A stretch of DNA of 64,000 bases from Bacilli bacterium (GCA_017409785.1 JAFQSD010000002.1:98597-162596); one strand, 5' to 3'; positions 44,076 through 54,671 are shown, counted from the stretch's first letter. Notes: generated by a model from the letters alone, not told the origin. Numbers and translations: made by a program.

Positions 44076-44102
44076 ACAAAAAGACTATTACTAGTCTTTT
44101 TA
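44076..44102 (-). terminator. Terminator of the nitroreductase gene
   Basis: AAAAGACT/AGTCTTTT hairpin followed by T's on the minus strand. Confidence 0.8.
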
Positions 44103-44588
44103 ATATTTTTCATAATGAACTTTCTCTTCATAATAATTATCATTAGGTTGTTTAACTTCTCCTGGATAACCAAGTGTCATTAAAGAGAACACTCTTACTT
44201 CTTGTGGTATACCAAGTACACCTCTTACATAATTTTCATAATCTTGATTTGGAGTAATTCCAACCCAACAACTACCAATTCCAAGTCTAGTTGCTTCAAG
44301 TAACATATTCTCAGAAACTGCTCCTAAATCTTGTTGCCAATAATCACTTAATTCTTTAGCAAGTAACACAATTGTTACATTACTATCTTTTGCAAAATAA
44401 GCATTCTTTTTCATCTCAGATAATTTACTTAAAGTTTCTTTATTTCTAACAACAACAAACTCATAAGGTTTTAAATTTCTTGCCGTTGGCGCATTCATTC
44501 CTGCTTTTAATATTTTCTTAATATCTTCATCACTAATTTCTTTATCAAGATATTTTCTAATACTTCGTCTTACATATATTTCTTGCAT
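44100..44588 (-). CDS. Nitroreductase-family FMN protein
   Basis: The 162-residue protein shows RRSIRKYLDKEIS at the N terminus (FMN phosphate contacts), APTARNLKPYEFVVV, ENMLLEATRLGIGSCWVG and a C-terminal LGYPGE. This is the typical short nitroreductase layout, a dimeric NAD(P)H-dependent flavin enzyme reducing nitro compounds or quinones. It has its own terminator and an AGGAGG site before ATG 44588. Confidence 0.92.
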   Translation of the reverse strand: MQEIYVRRSIRKYLDKEISDEDIKKILKAGMNAPTARNLKPYEFVVVRNKETLSKLSEMKKNAYFAKDSNVTIVLLAKELSDYWQQDLGAVSENMLLEATRLGIGSCWVGITPNQDYENYVRGVLGIPQEVRVFSLMTLGYPGEVKQPNDNYYEEKVHYEKY

Positions 44589-44617
44589 GTTTATTTCCTC
44601 CTATCTTCTTCATTTTA

Positions 44618-45964
44618 TCATTTTTCTTTACTTTCTTCAACAATTCTATACCACACTGCTGGACCAACCACACCATTTTCTTCTAAATTATATTTTCTTT
44701 GAATTGCTCTAACCGATTGTTCCGTTAAATTATCAAATATACCATTAACTACTACCCCAGGAATACTACCAGTATTCTTACAAATAATATATAAAAACTT
44801 CTGTAAATTTATTATGTCATCTCCACTCATTCCATTTGATAAAAATCTACCAGGATAAAATTCATTAAGAACAACATAATATTCACTAGGAATATCTCTA
44901 ATAGTCTGTCTATAAACTTCTTTTATTACTTTCCAAGTTTCACTATCAACAATACCATCACTATCTAAACCATATTTATTTTGAATTGCTACAACTACTT
45001 GTTTAGTATCATCATTAAATATATCCTCACTTAAATCAAGAAAAGGAATAGATGAATCAAAATAAGAAATAACATTAATTAAATAGTTTAATGTTTTTAT
45101 ATATTGTCCACTATCACCTACTTGTAAATTCTTATTAAATAAAAGTGTTGCTTCATCAATTGATATACCTTCAGAATACAAATCACTAATCTTTTTAACT
45201 GCATTATATAAATATTTAATTCTATACCATGTACTTTTATCAACTACTCCAGTAATTGGTAAATTAAATATTTCTTGAAATTTCTTAACTGCATTTTCAG
45301 TTTCAATAGTAAAGTATGGACTATCATTCAATATAACTGGTATTGCAGGATAATTTTGTCCAATCCTATTAAGTTGCATATTTAACATTCTCACAAAATC
45401 TCCTGCAGTACCAATCTCTACCGGAAACCCAGGATAACTCCTTACATTTTCCTCACTAGGTGCATTAAAAACAATATTAACATTTCCATAATAATTTCTA
45501 AGAATATCAAGGGGTCCTTTTCCTTGGTTAGCTAAGCTAACACTTCCCCACTGACTTAAACCATCACAAGTAGTAACTCTTCCATCACAATACATTGCAA
45601 AAAAAGGCTGAACTTGTTCATCTTTAACTAAATAGTCATTAAAAAATTCATCAACCACTTGAGAAATCGTTTCAAAAAATTGTCTATTTTCAACAAAACT
45701 TTGATCATACATTGGACTACTAGTAATATCAAAATTATATCCTTTTGAAGGATACCATTCATTATATACTCTATTTAATGCAAAAGATATTTGTGCAAGT
45801 ACATTAGCTTTTATAGCATCAAGTGGCCAATTTGGATAAATTTCTCCAGAGGCCACATTTTTTATATATTCTATAAAAGGTACAGTAATATTTCTTGCTT
45901 TCTCATCAGGATCACCTAAATGAACAATTATCTCTTCAGGTATTATTGGTATTCTAATTGCCAT
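44618..45964 (-). CDS. SpoIID-like domain protein with peptidoglycan-binding repeats
   Basis: ATG 45964, behind GAAGGAG, is the likely start; the track-like upstream start lies in the previous gene. The protein of about 448 residues starts AIRIPIIPEEIIVHLG with no signal peptide. An N-terminal SpoIID-like region (IKNVASGEIYPNW, DGLSQWGSV, ILRNYYG) precedes three peptidoglycan-binding-type modules, two marked by FQEIFNLPITGVVDKSTW and IQNKYGLDSDGIVDSETW, and a last one near the C terminus. Similar proteins occur in Clostridia; SpoIID-type domains degrade peptidoglycan glycans in engulfment. It is the last gene of a LysM operon. Confidence 0.82.
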   Translation of the reverse strand: MAIRIPIIPEEIIVHLGDPDEKARNITVPFIEYIKNVASGEIYPNWPLDAIKANVLAQISFALNRVYNEWYPSKGYNFDITSSPMYDQSFVENRQFFETISQVVDEFFNDYLVKDEQVQPFFAMYCDGRVTTCDGLSQWGSVSLANQGKGPLDILRNYYGNVNIVFNAPSEENVRSYPGFPVEIGTAGDFVRMLNMQLNRIGQNYPAIPVILNDSPYFTIETENAVKKFQEIFNLPITGVVDKSTWYRIKYLYNAVKKISDLYSEGISIDEATLLFNKNLQVGDSGQYIKTLNYLINVISYFDSSIPFLDLSEDIFNDDTKQVVVAIQNKYGLDSDGIVDSETWKVIKEVYRQTIRDIPSEYYVVLNEFYPGRFLSNGMSGDDIINLQKFLYIICKNTGSIPGVVVNGIFDNLTEQSVRAIQRKYNLEENGVVGPAVWYRIVEESKEK

Positions 45965-46370
45965 TAGTACCATCTCCTTCTAACTCAACATTTGGCATCA
46001 TTTTTACATATTGAATAACGTTAACTCCACCAAGCATCCCAATAGTATATGTTTTTAAACTTTCATAACCAGCATTAAACGCTGTCATATTATAAACTGT
46101 ATAAATTGGCGTTTCTTCATTAGATGTTACCATCATTGGTGCTGGCAACTTTATATCTGAAATAATTCCACTAATATCAGTAACACCTTGAAAAAATACA
46201 ACTCTATACTCTTCAATATCCTTATAAACAACAATATTTGTATTTTGTATAGGAATAGCTCCATACGCTGTAAAAACTTGTACTTTTAAATTACCAGTAT
46301 CATCATTTTCCTTTATAAAGTCTTCATACAAATCAGTATTCTTAAACTCTTCATAACTAATAATATTCAA
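45954..46370 (-). CDS. Beta-sandwich-like protein of the LysM operon
   Basis: TTG 46370 after GGAGGTG at 7-nt spacing starts a 138-residue protein. The central part (IPIQNTNIVVYKD...VVFFQGVTDISGIISDIKL) resembles carboxypeptidase-regulatory-like beta sandwiches. It has no signal peptide. It overlaps the next gene by 11 bp and follows the LysM gene by 1 bp, so it is translationally coupled to both. Function unknown; probably a partner of the peptidoglycan-binding proteins. Confidence 0.7.
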   Translation of the reverse strand: MNIISYEEFKNTDLYEDFIKENDDTGNLKVQVFTAYGAIPIQNTNIVVYKDIEEYRVVFFQGVTDISGIISDIKLPAPMMVTSNEETPIYTVYNMTAFNAGYESLKTYTIGMLGGVNVIQYVKMMPNVELEGDGTNGN

Positions 46371-46371
46371 G

Positions 46372-47214
46372 TTAATTCACCTCCCTAATTCTTAAAACTT
46401 GTCCAATTGTTAAATTATTATTAGTTAAATTATTAAGTTTTATTAAATTATCAACACTTGTACCATATTTTCTTGCAATATTATAAAGATTATCTCCTCG
46501 TTTTACTACATAAGTAATATAAGTAGGTTCCTTATACCCTTCTCCATAACAACTAGCTCCTAAAACTATTCCAGAACTGTCTCCTCCACCACTATTTACT
46601 TTCAAAACTTGCCCTATTCTTAAACTACTACCTTCTAAATTATTAATCGCCATTAATTGACTAACTGTCATACCATATCTTTTTGCAATCTTATACAATG
46701 TATCACCACTTTGTACAATATAAGTACCATACTGATTATCAATATCATCATTACTATTAACAGGTATTTTTAATTGTTGACCAATCATAAGTAAATTACT
46801 ATTTAAATTATTAAAATTAACTATTTCATCAACAGTAGTATTATATTTCTTCGCAATACTATATAAATTATCTCCAACCTTAACAGTATAAATCACATAA
46901 TTATCATTTGAAGTATCACCATTAATTGGTATTCTAAGCTGTTGCCCTATAGATAAATTTGTATTATTTAAATTATTAAGACTAATTAATGCATTAACTG
47001 AAACACCATATCTAGATGCAATACTATATAAAGTATCTCCTTTCTTTACAACATATAAAGATGTTGTTTCTACTGTTGGTATTCTAAGAACCTGTCCAAT
47101 TCTAAGTGTATTATTAGTTAAATCATTTTCTAATCTTAGTTCTTCAACTGTAATACCAAATTGTTTAGAAATACCATACAAAGTATCTCCCATTTGAACT
47201 ACATATGTCTGCAT
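46372..47214 (-). CDS. Five-LysM peptidoglycan-binding protein
   Basis: The 280-residue protein is almost entirely five LysM modules of about 45 residues, each with a (V/Y)xGDxLYxIA..Y...V..L...N.L pattern ending in IGQ.L.I. A Gly/Ser linker separates the fourth and fifth. There is no signal peptide or membrane helix: the first module starts at residue 3. Signal-less LysM proteins are common in spore coats (for example SafA). It heads an operon with a beta-sandwich protein and a SpoIID-like protein. A GCATATACT -10-like element upstream resembles SigE promoters; this is weak evidence. Confidence 0.88.
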   Translation of the reverse strand: MQTYVVQMGDTLYGISKQFGITVEELRLENDLTNNTLRIGQVLRIPTVETTSLYVVKKGDTLYSIASRYGVSVNALISLNNLNNTNLSIGQQLRIPINGDTSNDNYVIYTVKVGDNLYSIAKKYNTTVDEIVNFNNLNSNLLMIGQQLKIPVNSNDDIDNQYGTYIVQSGDTLYKIAKRYGMTVSQLMAINNLEGSSLRIGQVLKVNSGGGDSSGIVLGASCYGEGYKEPTYITYVVKRGDNLYNIARKYGTSVDNLIKLNNLTNNNLTIGQVLRIREVN

Positions 47215-47244
47215 ATTTCACCTCATAAAAGTATATGCACAAAA

Positions 47245-47273
47245 TAAAAAAGTTACTCATTTTGAGTAACTTT
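47245..47273 (-). terminator. Terminator of the PH-domain membrane protein gene
   Basis: AAAGTTACTCA/TGAGTAACTTT hairpin with a T6 run on the minus strand. Confidence 0.88.
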
Positions 47274-47279
47274 TATTAT

Positions 47280-48311
47280 TTATTTTTCTTTAGTATATGT
47301 AGTTGAATCATATGTAATTACTTGCTCATCAGTATCAAAATATAAATTAATTGATCTATCAGAAGTATAATATTTATTTGACCAATTAGATTTATATCTA
47401 TAAGTTAAATCAACATCAATTCTAATTGAGTCACCATATTTATCATTAGCTTCCCAACTACATTTAGTAACTTCATATCCAATTACATTTTTTAATTCAC
47501 AAGTTTGATCATCTTTTAATACAATCTTTTCAGTTGCATTAACATAAGTTCCATCAATTTTCTTATACGGATTATTTAAATATGTAGCTACATAAATAAT
47601 TAGTACTAATCCTAAAATTGCAGCTAAAGTAATTAAAACAATTAACATTCTTTTCTTTAACCATTCTGGGAAAATATTTTTACTTTCAAATTCATTTTCA
47701 ACTTTACTATCACGTTTCATTAATAACTCAGTCATCTTGTCTTTAAATTCTTGAGCATTCCATGTTGGGAATACAATTGGTAATTGATGATAACGGTGAA
47801 TGAATAAAGTTCTAAAAATCCATAATACTTTAACAGTATCAACTTTAGTAACTTTTTCAATTGGAATACTTAATTCTCCTCTATAAAAAGGTGCATAAAT
47901 TTCTCCATAAATTTCATTTTCAGTTAAACATAACATTGTTTTTGCAATACAACGATATAACCAATTAAGAATAAAATAACAAATAGCAAATACAACTAAG
48001 ATTCCTAAGAATCCACCTAACCATGAACCAAGTTCATAGAAAAAACTATTACTATAATCAAACCAATATAACTTATTTGAAACCCAACCCCAAATAGTTC
48101 CAACAAAAGCTAAAACTAAACCTATAAAATATAATTTGTCTAAAATAGAAACAAATAAAACTCGTGATGTAACAAGTGGTTTTACCTTTTTCTTGTTATC
48201 ATTGTTTTTCTCTCCTACTTTTTCAGCAATATTTCCAAAAACTTCTGTAACTTTTTCTTTAACATCGCTAACTTTTTCTTTTAAATTTTCTTGTTTTTCT
48301 TCTTTTTCCAT
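47280..48311 (-). CDS. Membrane protein with bacterial PH-like domain
   Basis: The 343-residue protein has a Lys/Glu-rich helical N terminus (about 1-42), two or three hydrophobic segments (about 55-120), a PH-like region (AKTMLCLTENEIYGEIYAPFYRGELSIPIEKV), another helix near 220-240 and an outside C-terminal domain with two Cys. PH-like membrane proteins of this type have no assigned role. It is monocistronic. Confidence 0.72.
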   Translation of the reverse strand: MEKEEKQENLKEKVSDVKEKVTEVFGNIAEKVGEKNNDNKKKVKPLVTSRVLFVSILDKLYFIGLVLAFVGTIWGWVSNKLYWFDYSNSFFYELGSWLGGFLGILVVFAICYFILNWLYRCIAKTMLCLTENEIYGEIYAPFYRGELSIPIEKVTKVDTVKVLWIFRTLFIHRYHQLPIVFPTWNAQEFKDKMTELLMKRDSKVENEFESKNIFPEWLKKRMLIVLITLAAILGLVLIIYVATYLNNPYKKIDGTYVNATEKIVLKDDQTCELKNVIGYEVTKCSWEANDKYGDSIRIDVDLTYRYKSNWSNKYYTSDRSINLYFDTDEQVITYDSTTYTKEK

Positions 48312-48375
48312 ACTCTCTCACTACTCTCTAAAAAGTAAATCCTCCTTAGCACAAATATACAACTCGAAAAAATAA

Positions 48376-49107
<732 letters not shown>

Positions 49108-49177
49108 CACTCACATTATTATTTAAAATTCACTTAAATTATGCTATTATAAAATAAAAAGAAGAAAGGAACTTATT

Positions 49178-49771
49178 ATGAACAAAGATAAATTTGAAAT
49201 GATTTTAGATAATGACGAAGAAATTAAATGGTGCAAAGGAGTAGATTCAAAAGCCTATCTTAGAAAAAGTCTATATAAAACTTTTTTATTAGGATTATTC
49301 CCACCATTTGCCATTTTAATGCTTGGAATTCCATATACATTAGTATTATTAATATTATCATTATTAAATATAATTCCTATGCCTATTGGAATCATCCATT
49401 TTATCTTCTCAATTATCGCAATAGCTGCCTATACTAAATATTTAGAAAAGGAAGCAAATAATACTTACTTCTGCATAACTGATAAAAGAATAATCAAAAG
49501 AAGTGGTGCTTTCAACAACAAATTTATTCATTACTCATTAAAAAATGTTGGAACAATCGAAGTAATTGGCGAACTATTTGATACAAAAGAACCAACACCA
49601 AGTGCTAACTTGATGATTAAAGTTAAAAACTTTCATCAAACTAGTGATGGTGAAGGTGCTCAAAGCACATTACTAATTACATCACTAAGCGATGCATATG
49701 AAGCATATAAAGTTTTAAGTGAATTAACTGAAGGAAATAATGAAGTAATCAGAGTAAAAAATGAAAAATAA
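49178..49771 (+). CDS. Membrane protein with bacterial PH (DUF304-like) domain
   Basis: The 197-residue protein has two or three hydrophobic segments (about 33-90) followed by a bPH_2-type domain (NNTYFCITDKRIIKRSGAFNNKFIHYSLKNVGTIEVIGELFD). DUF304-type proteins are membrane-bound and mostly of unknown role. It has its own promoter region (TATAAA) and GAAAGGAAC site, and shares a terminator with the convergent gene. Confidence 0.8.
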   Translation: MNKDKFEMILDNDEEIKWCKGVDSKAYLRKSLYKTFLLGLFPPFAILMLGIPYTLVLLILSLLNIIPMPIGIIHFIFSIIAIAAYTKYLEKEANNTYFCITDKRIIKRSGAFNNKFIHYSLKNVGTIEVIGELFDTKEPTPSANLMIKVKNFHQTSDGEGAQSTLLITSLSDAYEAYKVLSELTEGNNEVIRVKNEK

Positions 49772-49773
49772 AA

Positions 49774-49800
49774 AAAGAGTACGATGTACTCTTTTATTTT
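49774..49800 (+). terminator. Bidirectional terminator
   Basis: AAAGAGTAC/GTACTCTTT stem with T runs on both strands, between convergent genes. Confidence 0.85.
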
Positions 49801-50108
49801 TTTTCTTTCTTTTTCCTTTTTCTGCTTTTTCTCTTTTCTTTAAGTAATGCAATCTTTTCTCCATTTAAAATCATGATACCTAAACCACATAATAATTGAA
49901 TAATTAAAACTATTGGATAAAAAATCCAAAAGAATGTCCATGTACATTCTAATGTACTCATATTACTATCTTCAATTGCTTTTGCTAAACCGATAAGAAA
50001 GTCTGGATCTTTAAATATAAATGATAAAATTACCCATAATAATAAACCACTAAATACCGAAATAACTGCTAAACCACGCCATACATTTGCATTGATTTTT
50101 TTCTTCAC
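49794..50108 (-). CDS. Small two-helix membrane protein, unknown
   Basis: GTG 50108, 9 nt after AGGAG, is preferred over TTG 50117. The protein of about 104 residues has two membrane helices (about 13-33 and 55-80) and a very Lys/Arg-rich cytoplasmic tail (KEKRKSRKRKKKEKK). No family recognised. Confidence 0.6.
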   Translation of the reverse strand: MKKKINANVWRGLAVISVFSGLLLWVILSFIFKDPDFLIGLAKAIEDSNMSTLECTWTFFWIFYPIVLIIQLLCGLGIMILNGEKIALLKEKRKSRKRKKKEKK

Positions 50109-50196
50109 TCTACTCAACTCCTATTACTCTACTTTAGTTCATTATAACATATCAAATATATTTTTTGCATATATTTAGTAAAAAGGATGTGTCAAT

Positions 50197-51288
50197 ATGA
50201 AAATATGTGTATATGCTATTTGTAAAAATGAAGAAAAGCATGTTAATAGATGGGTAGAATCAATGAAAGAAGCCGATGAAATTTACGTACTCGATACAGG
50301 TTCAACCGATCAAACAAAAGAAAAACTAGAAAACTTAGGTGTTAAAGTAACAAGGAAATTAATTTCCCCATGGAGGTTTGATAATGCCAGAAATGAATCA
50401 CTAAAACTAGTACCACTTGATACAGACATTTGTGTTTGTACTGACCTAGATGAAGTCTTTGAACCAGGTTGGAGAAAATCATTAGAAGAACAATGGACGC
50501 CTAATACTACTAAAGCTAGATATAACTACAATTGGTCTCTAGACCAAAATAATAACCCAAAAGTAAATTTCTATATTGAAAAAATACATACACCTCATAA
50601 CTATAAATGGACACATCCTGTCCATGAAGTATTAGAATTTACTGGAGAAATTGAAAAAACAATTACATTAAACAACATAACTTTAAATCATTATCCTGAT
50701 TCTACAAAATCCCGTTCATCTTACCTACCATTACTTGAATTATCTATTCAAGAAAATCCAGAAGATGACAGAAACATGCACTACTTAGGACGAGAATACA
50801 TGTATTATGGAAAATGGACTGAAGCAATTACTACTCTAAAAAAACATCTCGATTTAAAAACTGCTACTTGGAAAGATGAACGTTCTGCATCATTACGTTT
50901 TATTAGTCGCTGTTACAAAAATTTAGATAATTATGCTGAAGCAAGACTATACCTTGATAAAGCACATAAAGAAGCTCCTCATTTAAGAGATCCATTAGTA
51001 GAACGTGCCATTCTAGAATTTGAACAAAAAAATTATATTGAAACAGAAAAATATTGCTTAAAAGCTCTTCAGATTAAATCGCATGAAAAAACATATATTA
51101 ATGAACCCTTTAGTTGGGATCATACTATATATGACTTACTAGCAGTATCATGTTATTACCAAAACAAACTAGATTATGCTATTTACTTTAATAATCTAGC
51201 AATTGACTTAGCCCCAACTAATAAACGACTTCTTAATAATCATGAAATATACAAAAAACAGGAGCAAATTAATTCCCTGCTCCTGTAA
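50197..51288 (+). CDS. Family 2 glycosyltransferase with TPR-like C terminus
   Basis: The 363-residue cytosolic protein has a GT2 domain (residues 1-180): ICVYAICKNEEKHVNRW, VLDTGSTDQT, the WRFDNARNESL segment and the DxD-like CTDLDEVF. The C-terminal half has TPR-like helical repeats (YLGREYMYYGKWTEAITTLKKHL, YAEARLYLDKAHKEAP). Similar enzymes glycosylate cell-surface components or proteins. It ends 20 bp inside the convergent mscS-like gene. The acceptor is unknown. Confidence 0.88.
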   Translation: MKICVYAICKNEEKHVNRWVESMKEADEIYVLDTGSTDQTKEKLENLGVKVTRKLISPWRFDNARNESLKLVPLDTDICVCTDLDEVFEPGWRKSLEEQWTPNTTKARYNYNWSLDQNNNPKVNFYIEKIHTPHNYKWTHPVHEVLEFTGEIEKTITLNNITLNHYPDSTKSRSSYLPLLELSIQENPEDDRNMHYLGREYMYYGKWTEAITTLKKHLDLKTATWKDERSASLRFISRCYKNLDNYAEARLYLDKAHKEAPHLRDPLVERAILEFEQKNYIETEKYCLKALQIKSHEKTYINEPFSWDHTIYDLLAVSCYYQNKLDYAIYFNNLAIDLAPTNKRLLNNHEIYKKQEQINSLLL

Positions 51289-52150
51289 ATAAATCAATAT
51301 TTCCTTCTTTATAAGCTAAATAAATTTTATTCCAAATAACACTCTCAATAAATCTAGATTTCTTTGGATGCATTAAATACCTAATAGTTAATTCTACATG
51401 GTCATCGACCAATTTTGTATAAATAATTGGATCAAACTTATTAAAATAAATTCTATCAGTATTATTAATACTATTAATTTGTGCTTTCATCTTCTTAGGT
51501 ATTGCCTTAACAACTTCTAATTCATTAACTATTTTATATAATGTTTGTTTATTACTACTTAAATCACAATCTAATTTTACTTTAACTGTAATCTCATCCC
51601 AAATATATTTAAATCCTTTAGTAATATTCTTTACTGGTTTTGAAAAAACCATTGAGTTAGGAAAATTAATAATAACTCCTGTTGATTGTCCTCTTTCTTC
51701 TTTACTTGAAACTTCTAATACTTCAAAGTCTAAAGAAGAAATACTCATTACATCTCCTTTAATCCCATCAATTTCAATTCTATCTTCAACTTTAAATGGT
51801 TTCTTAATTTGAATATATAATCCACAGAAAAAGTTTAAAATTAATTCTCTTAATGCAATTGTCATTGCAGCAGAAACTACGCTAATTAAAGTCATTAAAT
51901 TCTTAATATAATCATCCCAAATAAATAATAAAACTAAAACTTGTAATATATTAACAACAATCTTAAATGCTTGATTAACAACAAACTCTTTTCTACCACT
52001 TAAATGTTTTCTAAAAACTATAGTACCTATTTTCTTAATTATAAAGAAAAATAAAACTACAATTGTTGTTGATAAAACTAAATATAAATATAATTCTTCT
52101 ATAGTAGTAATCTTACTTAAATATTGACATAATTCATGAAAAAATTTCAT
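51269..52150 (-). CDS. MscS-family mechanosensitive channel
   Basis: ATG 52150 after GGAGGGG is the likely start, giving 293 residues. Helices occupy about residues 20-40 and 62-105, and the pore-helix-like VSAAMTIALRELILNFFCGLYIQ is followed by the conserved FKVEDRIEIDGIKGDV beta domain, typical of small-conductance channels. It protects cells from osmotic downshock. Its 3' end overlaps the convergent glycosyltransferase gene by 20 bp. Confidence 0.88.
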   Translation of the reverse strand: MKFFHELCQYLSKITTIEELYLYLVLSTTIVVLFFFIIKKIGTIVFRKHLSGRKEFVVNQAFKIVVNILQVLVLLFIWDDYIKNLMTLISVVSAAMTIALRELILNFFCGLYIQIKKPFKVEDRIEIDGIKGDVMSISSLDFEVLEVSSKEERGQSTGVIINFPNSMVFSKPVKNITKGFKYIWDEITVKVKLDCDLSSNKQTLYKIVNELEVVKAIPKKMKAQINSINNTDRIYFNKFDPIIYTKLVDDHVELTIRYLMHPKKSRFIESVIWNKIYLAYKEGNIDLFTGAGN

Positions 52151-52244
52151 ACTATCCCCTCCTGGACTACTAATTATACAATAAAACACCTATAATTAAA
52201 ATTGTTAAACCATACTAATTTCTTTATTTGACAATATCTTTACA

Positions 52245-52270
52245 CAAAAAAAGTATCTTAACGATACTTT
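52245..52270 (-). terminator. Terminator of the S66/small-protein operon
   Basis: AAAGTATC/GATACTTT hairpin followed by T7 on the minus strand. Confidence 0.85.
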
Positions 52271-52504
52271 TTAATCATTTTCCATCAATTCCATCAATTC
52301 TAAGAATATCTTTTCTTTTTCGTCTTGTTTTTTACTTTTCTTAATATCATTTATTAAATTATTAATTTGATTCTTCTTCCAAATAGGAAAATCATTATAT
52401 TCAATTCTATCTAATATTTCAATTAATCTTTCTTCCATAGATACTTCATCATCTTCAATAATCTTTGAAAGCATACCAGTTCTTTCTAAATCTTCTTTAT
52501 CCAT
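52271..52504 (-). CDS. Small acidic helical protein
   Basis: ATG 52504 behind GAGAGGT is preferred over the upstream in-frame start within the previous gene. The 77-residue product is charged and helical (KEDLERTGMLSKII...WKKNQINNLINDIKKSKK). It starts 2 bp after the stop of the small membrane protein gene, so they are coupled. Function unknown. Confidence 0.6.
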   Translation of the reverse strand: MDKEDLERTGMLSKIIEDDEVSMEERLIEILDRIEYNDFPIWKKNQINNLINDIKKSKKQDEKEKIFLELMELMEND

Positions 52505-52505
52505 A

Positions 52506-52763
52506 TTATTTACCTCTCTTTTCCCAAACATTTCTAATTACTTTAAGAGATAAAGTAGAAAGTAAAAATCCCATAACTGGTACTAAAGATGATAAAAATA
52601 TATTATCAATTTTATCAATTCCATAATTATAAGCAACTACTACTAAATAAGTAAGAACTGCTATACATATTTTTCTAGTCCAAGATGTTTCCCAAGCTTT
52701 ATCTGTTTCAACTCTTTTATTTCTTTCTTTAATTAATTCTATTTCTTTTTCTAAATCTTTCAT
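52506..52763 (-). CDS. Small membrane protein, unknown
   Basis: The 85-residue protein has a charged N-terminal helix and one or two hydrophobic helices (about 31-50 and 56-75), then a basic tail. It lies 8 bp downstream of the S66 carboxypeptidase gene in the same operon. No known family. Confidence 0.6.
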   Translation of the reverse strand: MKDLEKEIELIKERNKRVETDKAWETSWTRKICIAVLTYLVVVAYNYGIDKIDNIFLSSLVPVMGFLLSTLSLKVIRNVWEKRGK

Positions 52764-52771
52764 AATAACTC

Positions 52772-53764
52772 CTATCTTAGTTCAAACTCTAAACTACCTT
52801 TACCATTCTTACTTATAACATGGCATATTGCTCCATTAATCATTGTCATTTTAGGAACAACATGACCAATATCCATATTAAATACAACAGGTATATTCAT
52901 TCCATCAAATGCTTTTCTTAAAGCATCTTGATAACTCATTTCAAATTCTTCACTTGGATACATTACTCTTCCTACTAAAATAGCCTTAGTATTTTCAAAC
53001 CATCCTGCTTCCTTAAATTGAATTAAAGTTCTATAAAAACTAGCACTATCCATTGCAAAATTATCAAAGTACCAAATTATTCCATCATCACTATACCTTT
53101 TCAAGAACTCTTTTGTACCATCATACTTAGTTCCAATGATATCTTTAAGTACATCTATGCATCCACCAATAATACGTCCACTTACATCAACATCTCCAAA
53201 TAAGTTTTCATATACAACTTCAGTATCTAACTTATAACCATCCATTGTTCTAGACTTCTTATCAGACTCATATAATGGATAACTATCTTGTTTAACAAGA
53301 TTACCTTTTAAATATTCTAAACTAATTAAATTTGATTTATCCAAATTAATTGCATCATAACTTCCACCATTATGTCCATAAATAGTCGCAATATCTAACT
53401 TAGTAGTAACATAATAAAGTAATGAAGTTGGATCAGATGCTCCCATAATCCATTTAGGATTATTTTTTATATTTTCACTATTTACATATGGTAACATTTC
53501 TAAAGCAAAATCTCCTCCAGCAGCACACATTACCATATCAACATCATTATTCATAATTAAACTATCTAATTCTTTAGCACGAACTTCTCCAGTATTAGAA
53601 ACAAAATGATTTACTCTAACGCTTTCAGTTTCAATAACATTAAATCCATTCTCTTTAATTTTTAAAATAGATAATTCATATTCATCTAACTTTTTTCCTA
53701 CACCAGCTGATAATGCAGTAATACCAATAGTTGAGCCATTAACTAGCGACTTGGGATACTTCAT
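52772..53764 (-). CDS. S66-family LD-carboxypeptidase-like serine peptidase
   Basis: ATG 53764 is the likely start, giving 330 residues; a TTG seven codons upstream is less well placed. The S66 pattern is clear: VNGSTIGITALS at the start, RAKELDSLIMNNDVDMVMCAAGGD, the nucleophile motif MGASDPTSLL (Ser near 117), a Glu in the GGCIDVL-DIIG region, and the C-terminal His in DIGHVVPKM. The family includes muropeptide LD-carboxypeptidase and MccF, which degrade wall tetrapeptides or peptide-nucleotide antibiotics; MccF-like self-immunity is an alternative. It overlaps the upstream gene by 26 bp. Confidence 0.87.
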   Translation of the reverse strand: MKYPKSLVNGSTIGITALSAGVGKKLDEYELSILKIKENGFNVIETESVRVNHFVSNTGEVRAKELDSLIMNNDVDMVMCAAGGDFALEMLPYVNSENIKNNPKWIMGASDPTSLLYYVTTKLDIATIYGHNGGSYDAINLDKSNLISLEYLKGNLVKQDSYPLYESDKKSRTMDGYKLDTEVVYENLFGDVDVSGRIIGGCIDVLKDIIGTKYDGTKEFLKRYSDDGIIWYFDNFAMDSASFYRTLIQFKEAGWFENTKAILVGRVMYPSEEFEMSYQDALRKAFDGMNIPVVFNMDIGHVVPKMTMINGAICHVISKNGKGSLEFELR

Positions 53765-54671
53765 CTTCTTTCTTCCCCTTTCCAACTATCTTCTTAATTA
53801 TTGCATACACAATTAATAAAATTATACCTACTCCAGTACAAATACCAGATGCAAGCATTGCTTTACCAAAAGATAAACCGTCTATATTTAATAAATTAAC
53901 AATTGCTGCTGAGAAAATATTTCCAAATAAACAAATAATAAAAGTAAATATTCCAACACCAAGCATAGTATTACCAAGTGTTCTAATCCATTTATATAAA
54001 GACCATTGTAATAAAGCAATTAATATTAATAATACTCCATCAATAATAAGACAAGTTAATCTAAAACTTTCAGAAATAAATTTTTCAACAACAGTTATTG
54101 CATTCTTAATAGGTGTAGGTACATTATTACTAAAAGTAGTAATCACTTCTTTATATTGATCATTAAATTGTGTTACTTCTTCTGATTCTGCAAATGTTTC
54201 AATCTTTTCCATAGGAAGTGGTTGTCCTATCAATTCTTCAATTTCACTTTGATTATCAGTTACAAACGTCATAACTTTTTCACCAATATCAAAATCACTT
54301 GCTTCACCTGTAGAAATATCTTCAATAACTACATCAACAAATTCTTCAACTAATTCTTTAGTTACATCACTTTCTAAAATAGTAATTAGTTGTTCCTCAG
54401 TAATTCCTAACTCTGCCAAAAGTTCATTATACATACCATTTACATCTATACTTTCAATTTGTTCTGTAGTAATTGAAACATTAGAATTCTCTGTAATTGG
54501 AATTTGCTTATGTTGAATACTTTCTCCTACACTAGGAAGACCACTCATTAACAAACTTGATATTCCATTTTCTAATACATAACTAGTAGTTAGTGATCCC
54601 ATAAATAAAATCATAACTACTACAAATACTATTTTTGCTAAAACTAGCGCTATCATTCTTAAAACTTTCAT
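53739..54671 (-). CDS. Multi-pass membrane protein with large extracytoplasmic loop
   Basis: The 310-residue protein has an N-terminal helix (about 5-32), an acidic outside region of about 160 residues (Glu/Val/Thr-rich), and three C-terminal helices (about 200-295) ending in a charged GKGKKEDEV tail. No family recognised. It heads the S66 peptidase operon, with which it overlaps, so they may function together at the membrane. Confidence 0.7.
   Translation of the reverse strand: MKVLRMIALVLAKIVFVVVMILFMGSLTTSYVLENGISSLLMSGLPSVGESIQHKQIPITENSNVSITTEQIESIDVNGMYNELLAELGITEEQLITILESDVTKELVEEFVDVVIEDISTGEASDFDIGEKVMTFVTDNQSEIEELIGQPLPMEKIETFAESEEVTQFNDQYKEVITTFSNNVPTPIKNAITVVEKFISESFRLTCLIIDGVLLILIALLQWSLYKWIRTLGNTMLGVGIFTFIICLFGNIFSAAIVNLLNIDGLSFGKAMLASGICTGVGIILLIVYAIIKKIVGKGKKEDEVSQVAS

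Noticed and set aside
46372..47214. CRISPR-like or tandem DNA repeats
   Set aside because: The similarity is at protein level only (LysM modules); the DNA repeats are diverged and coding.
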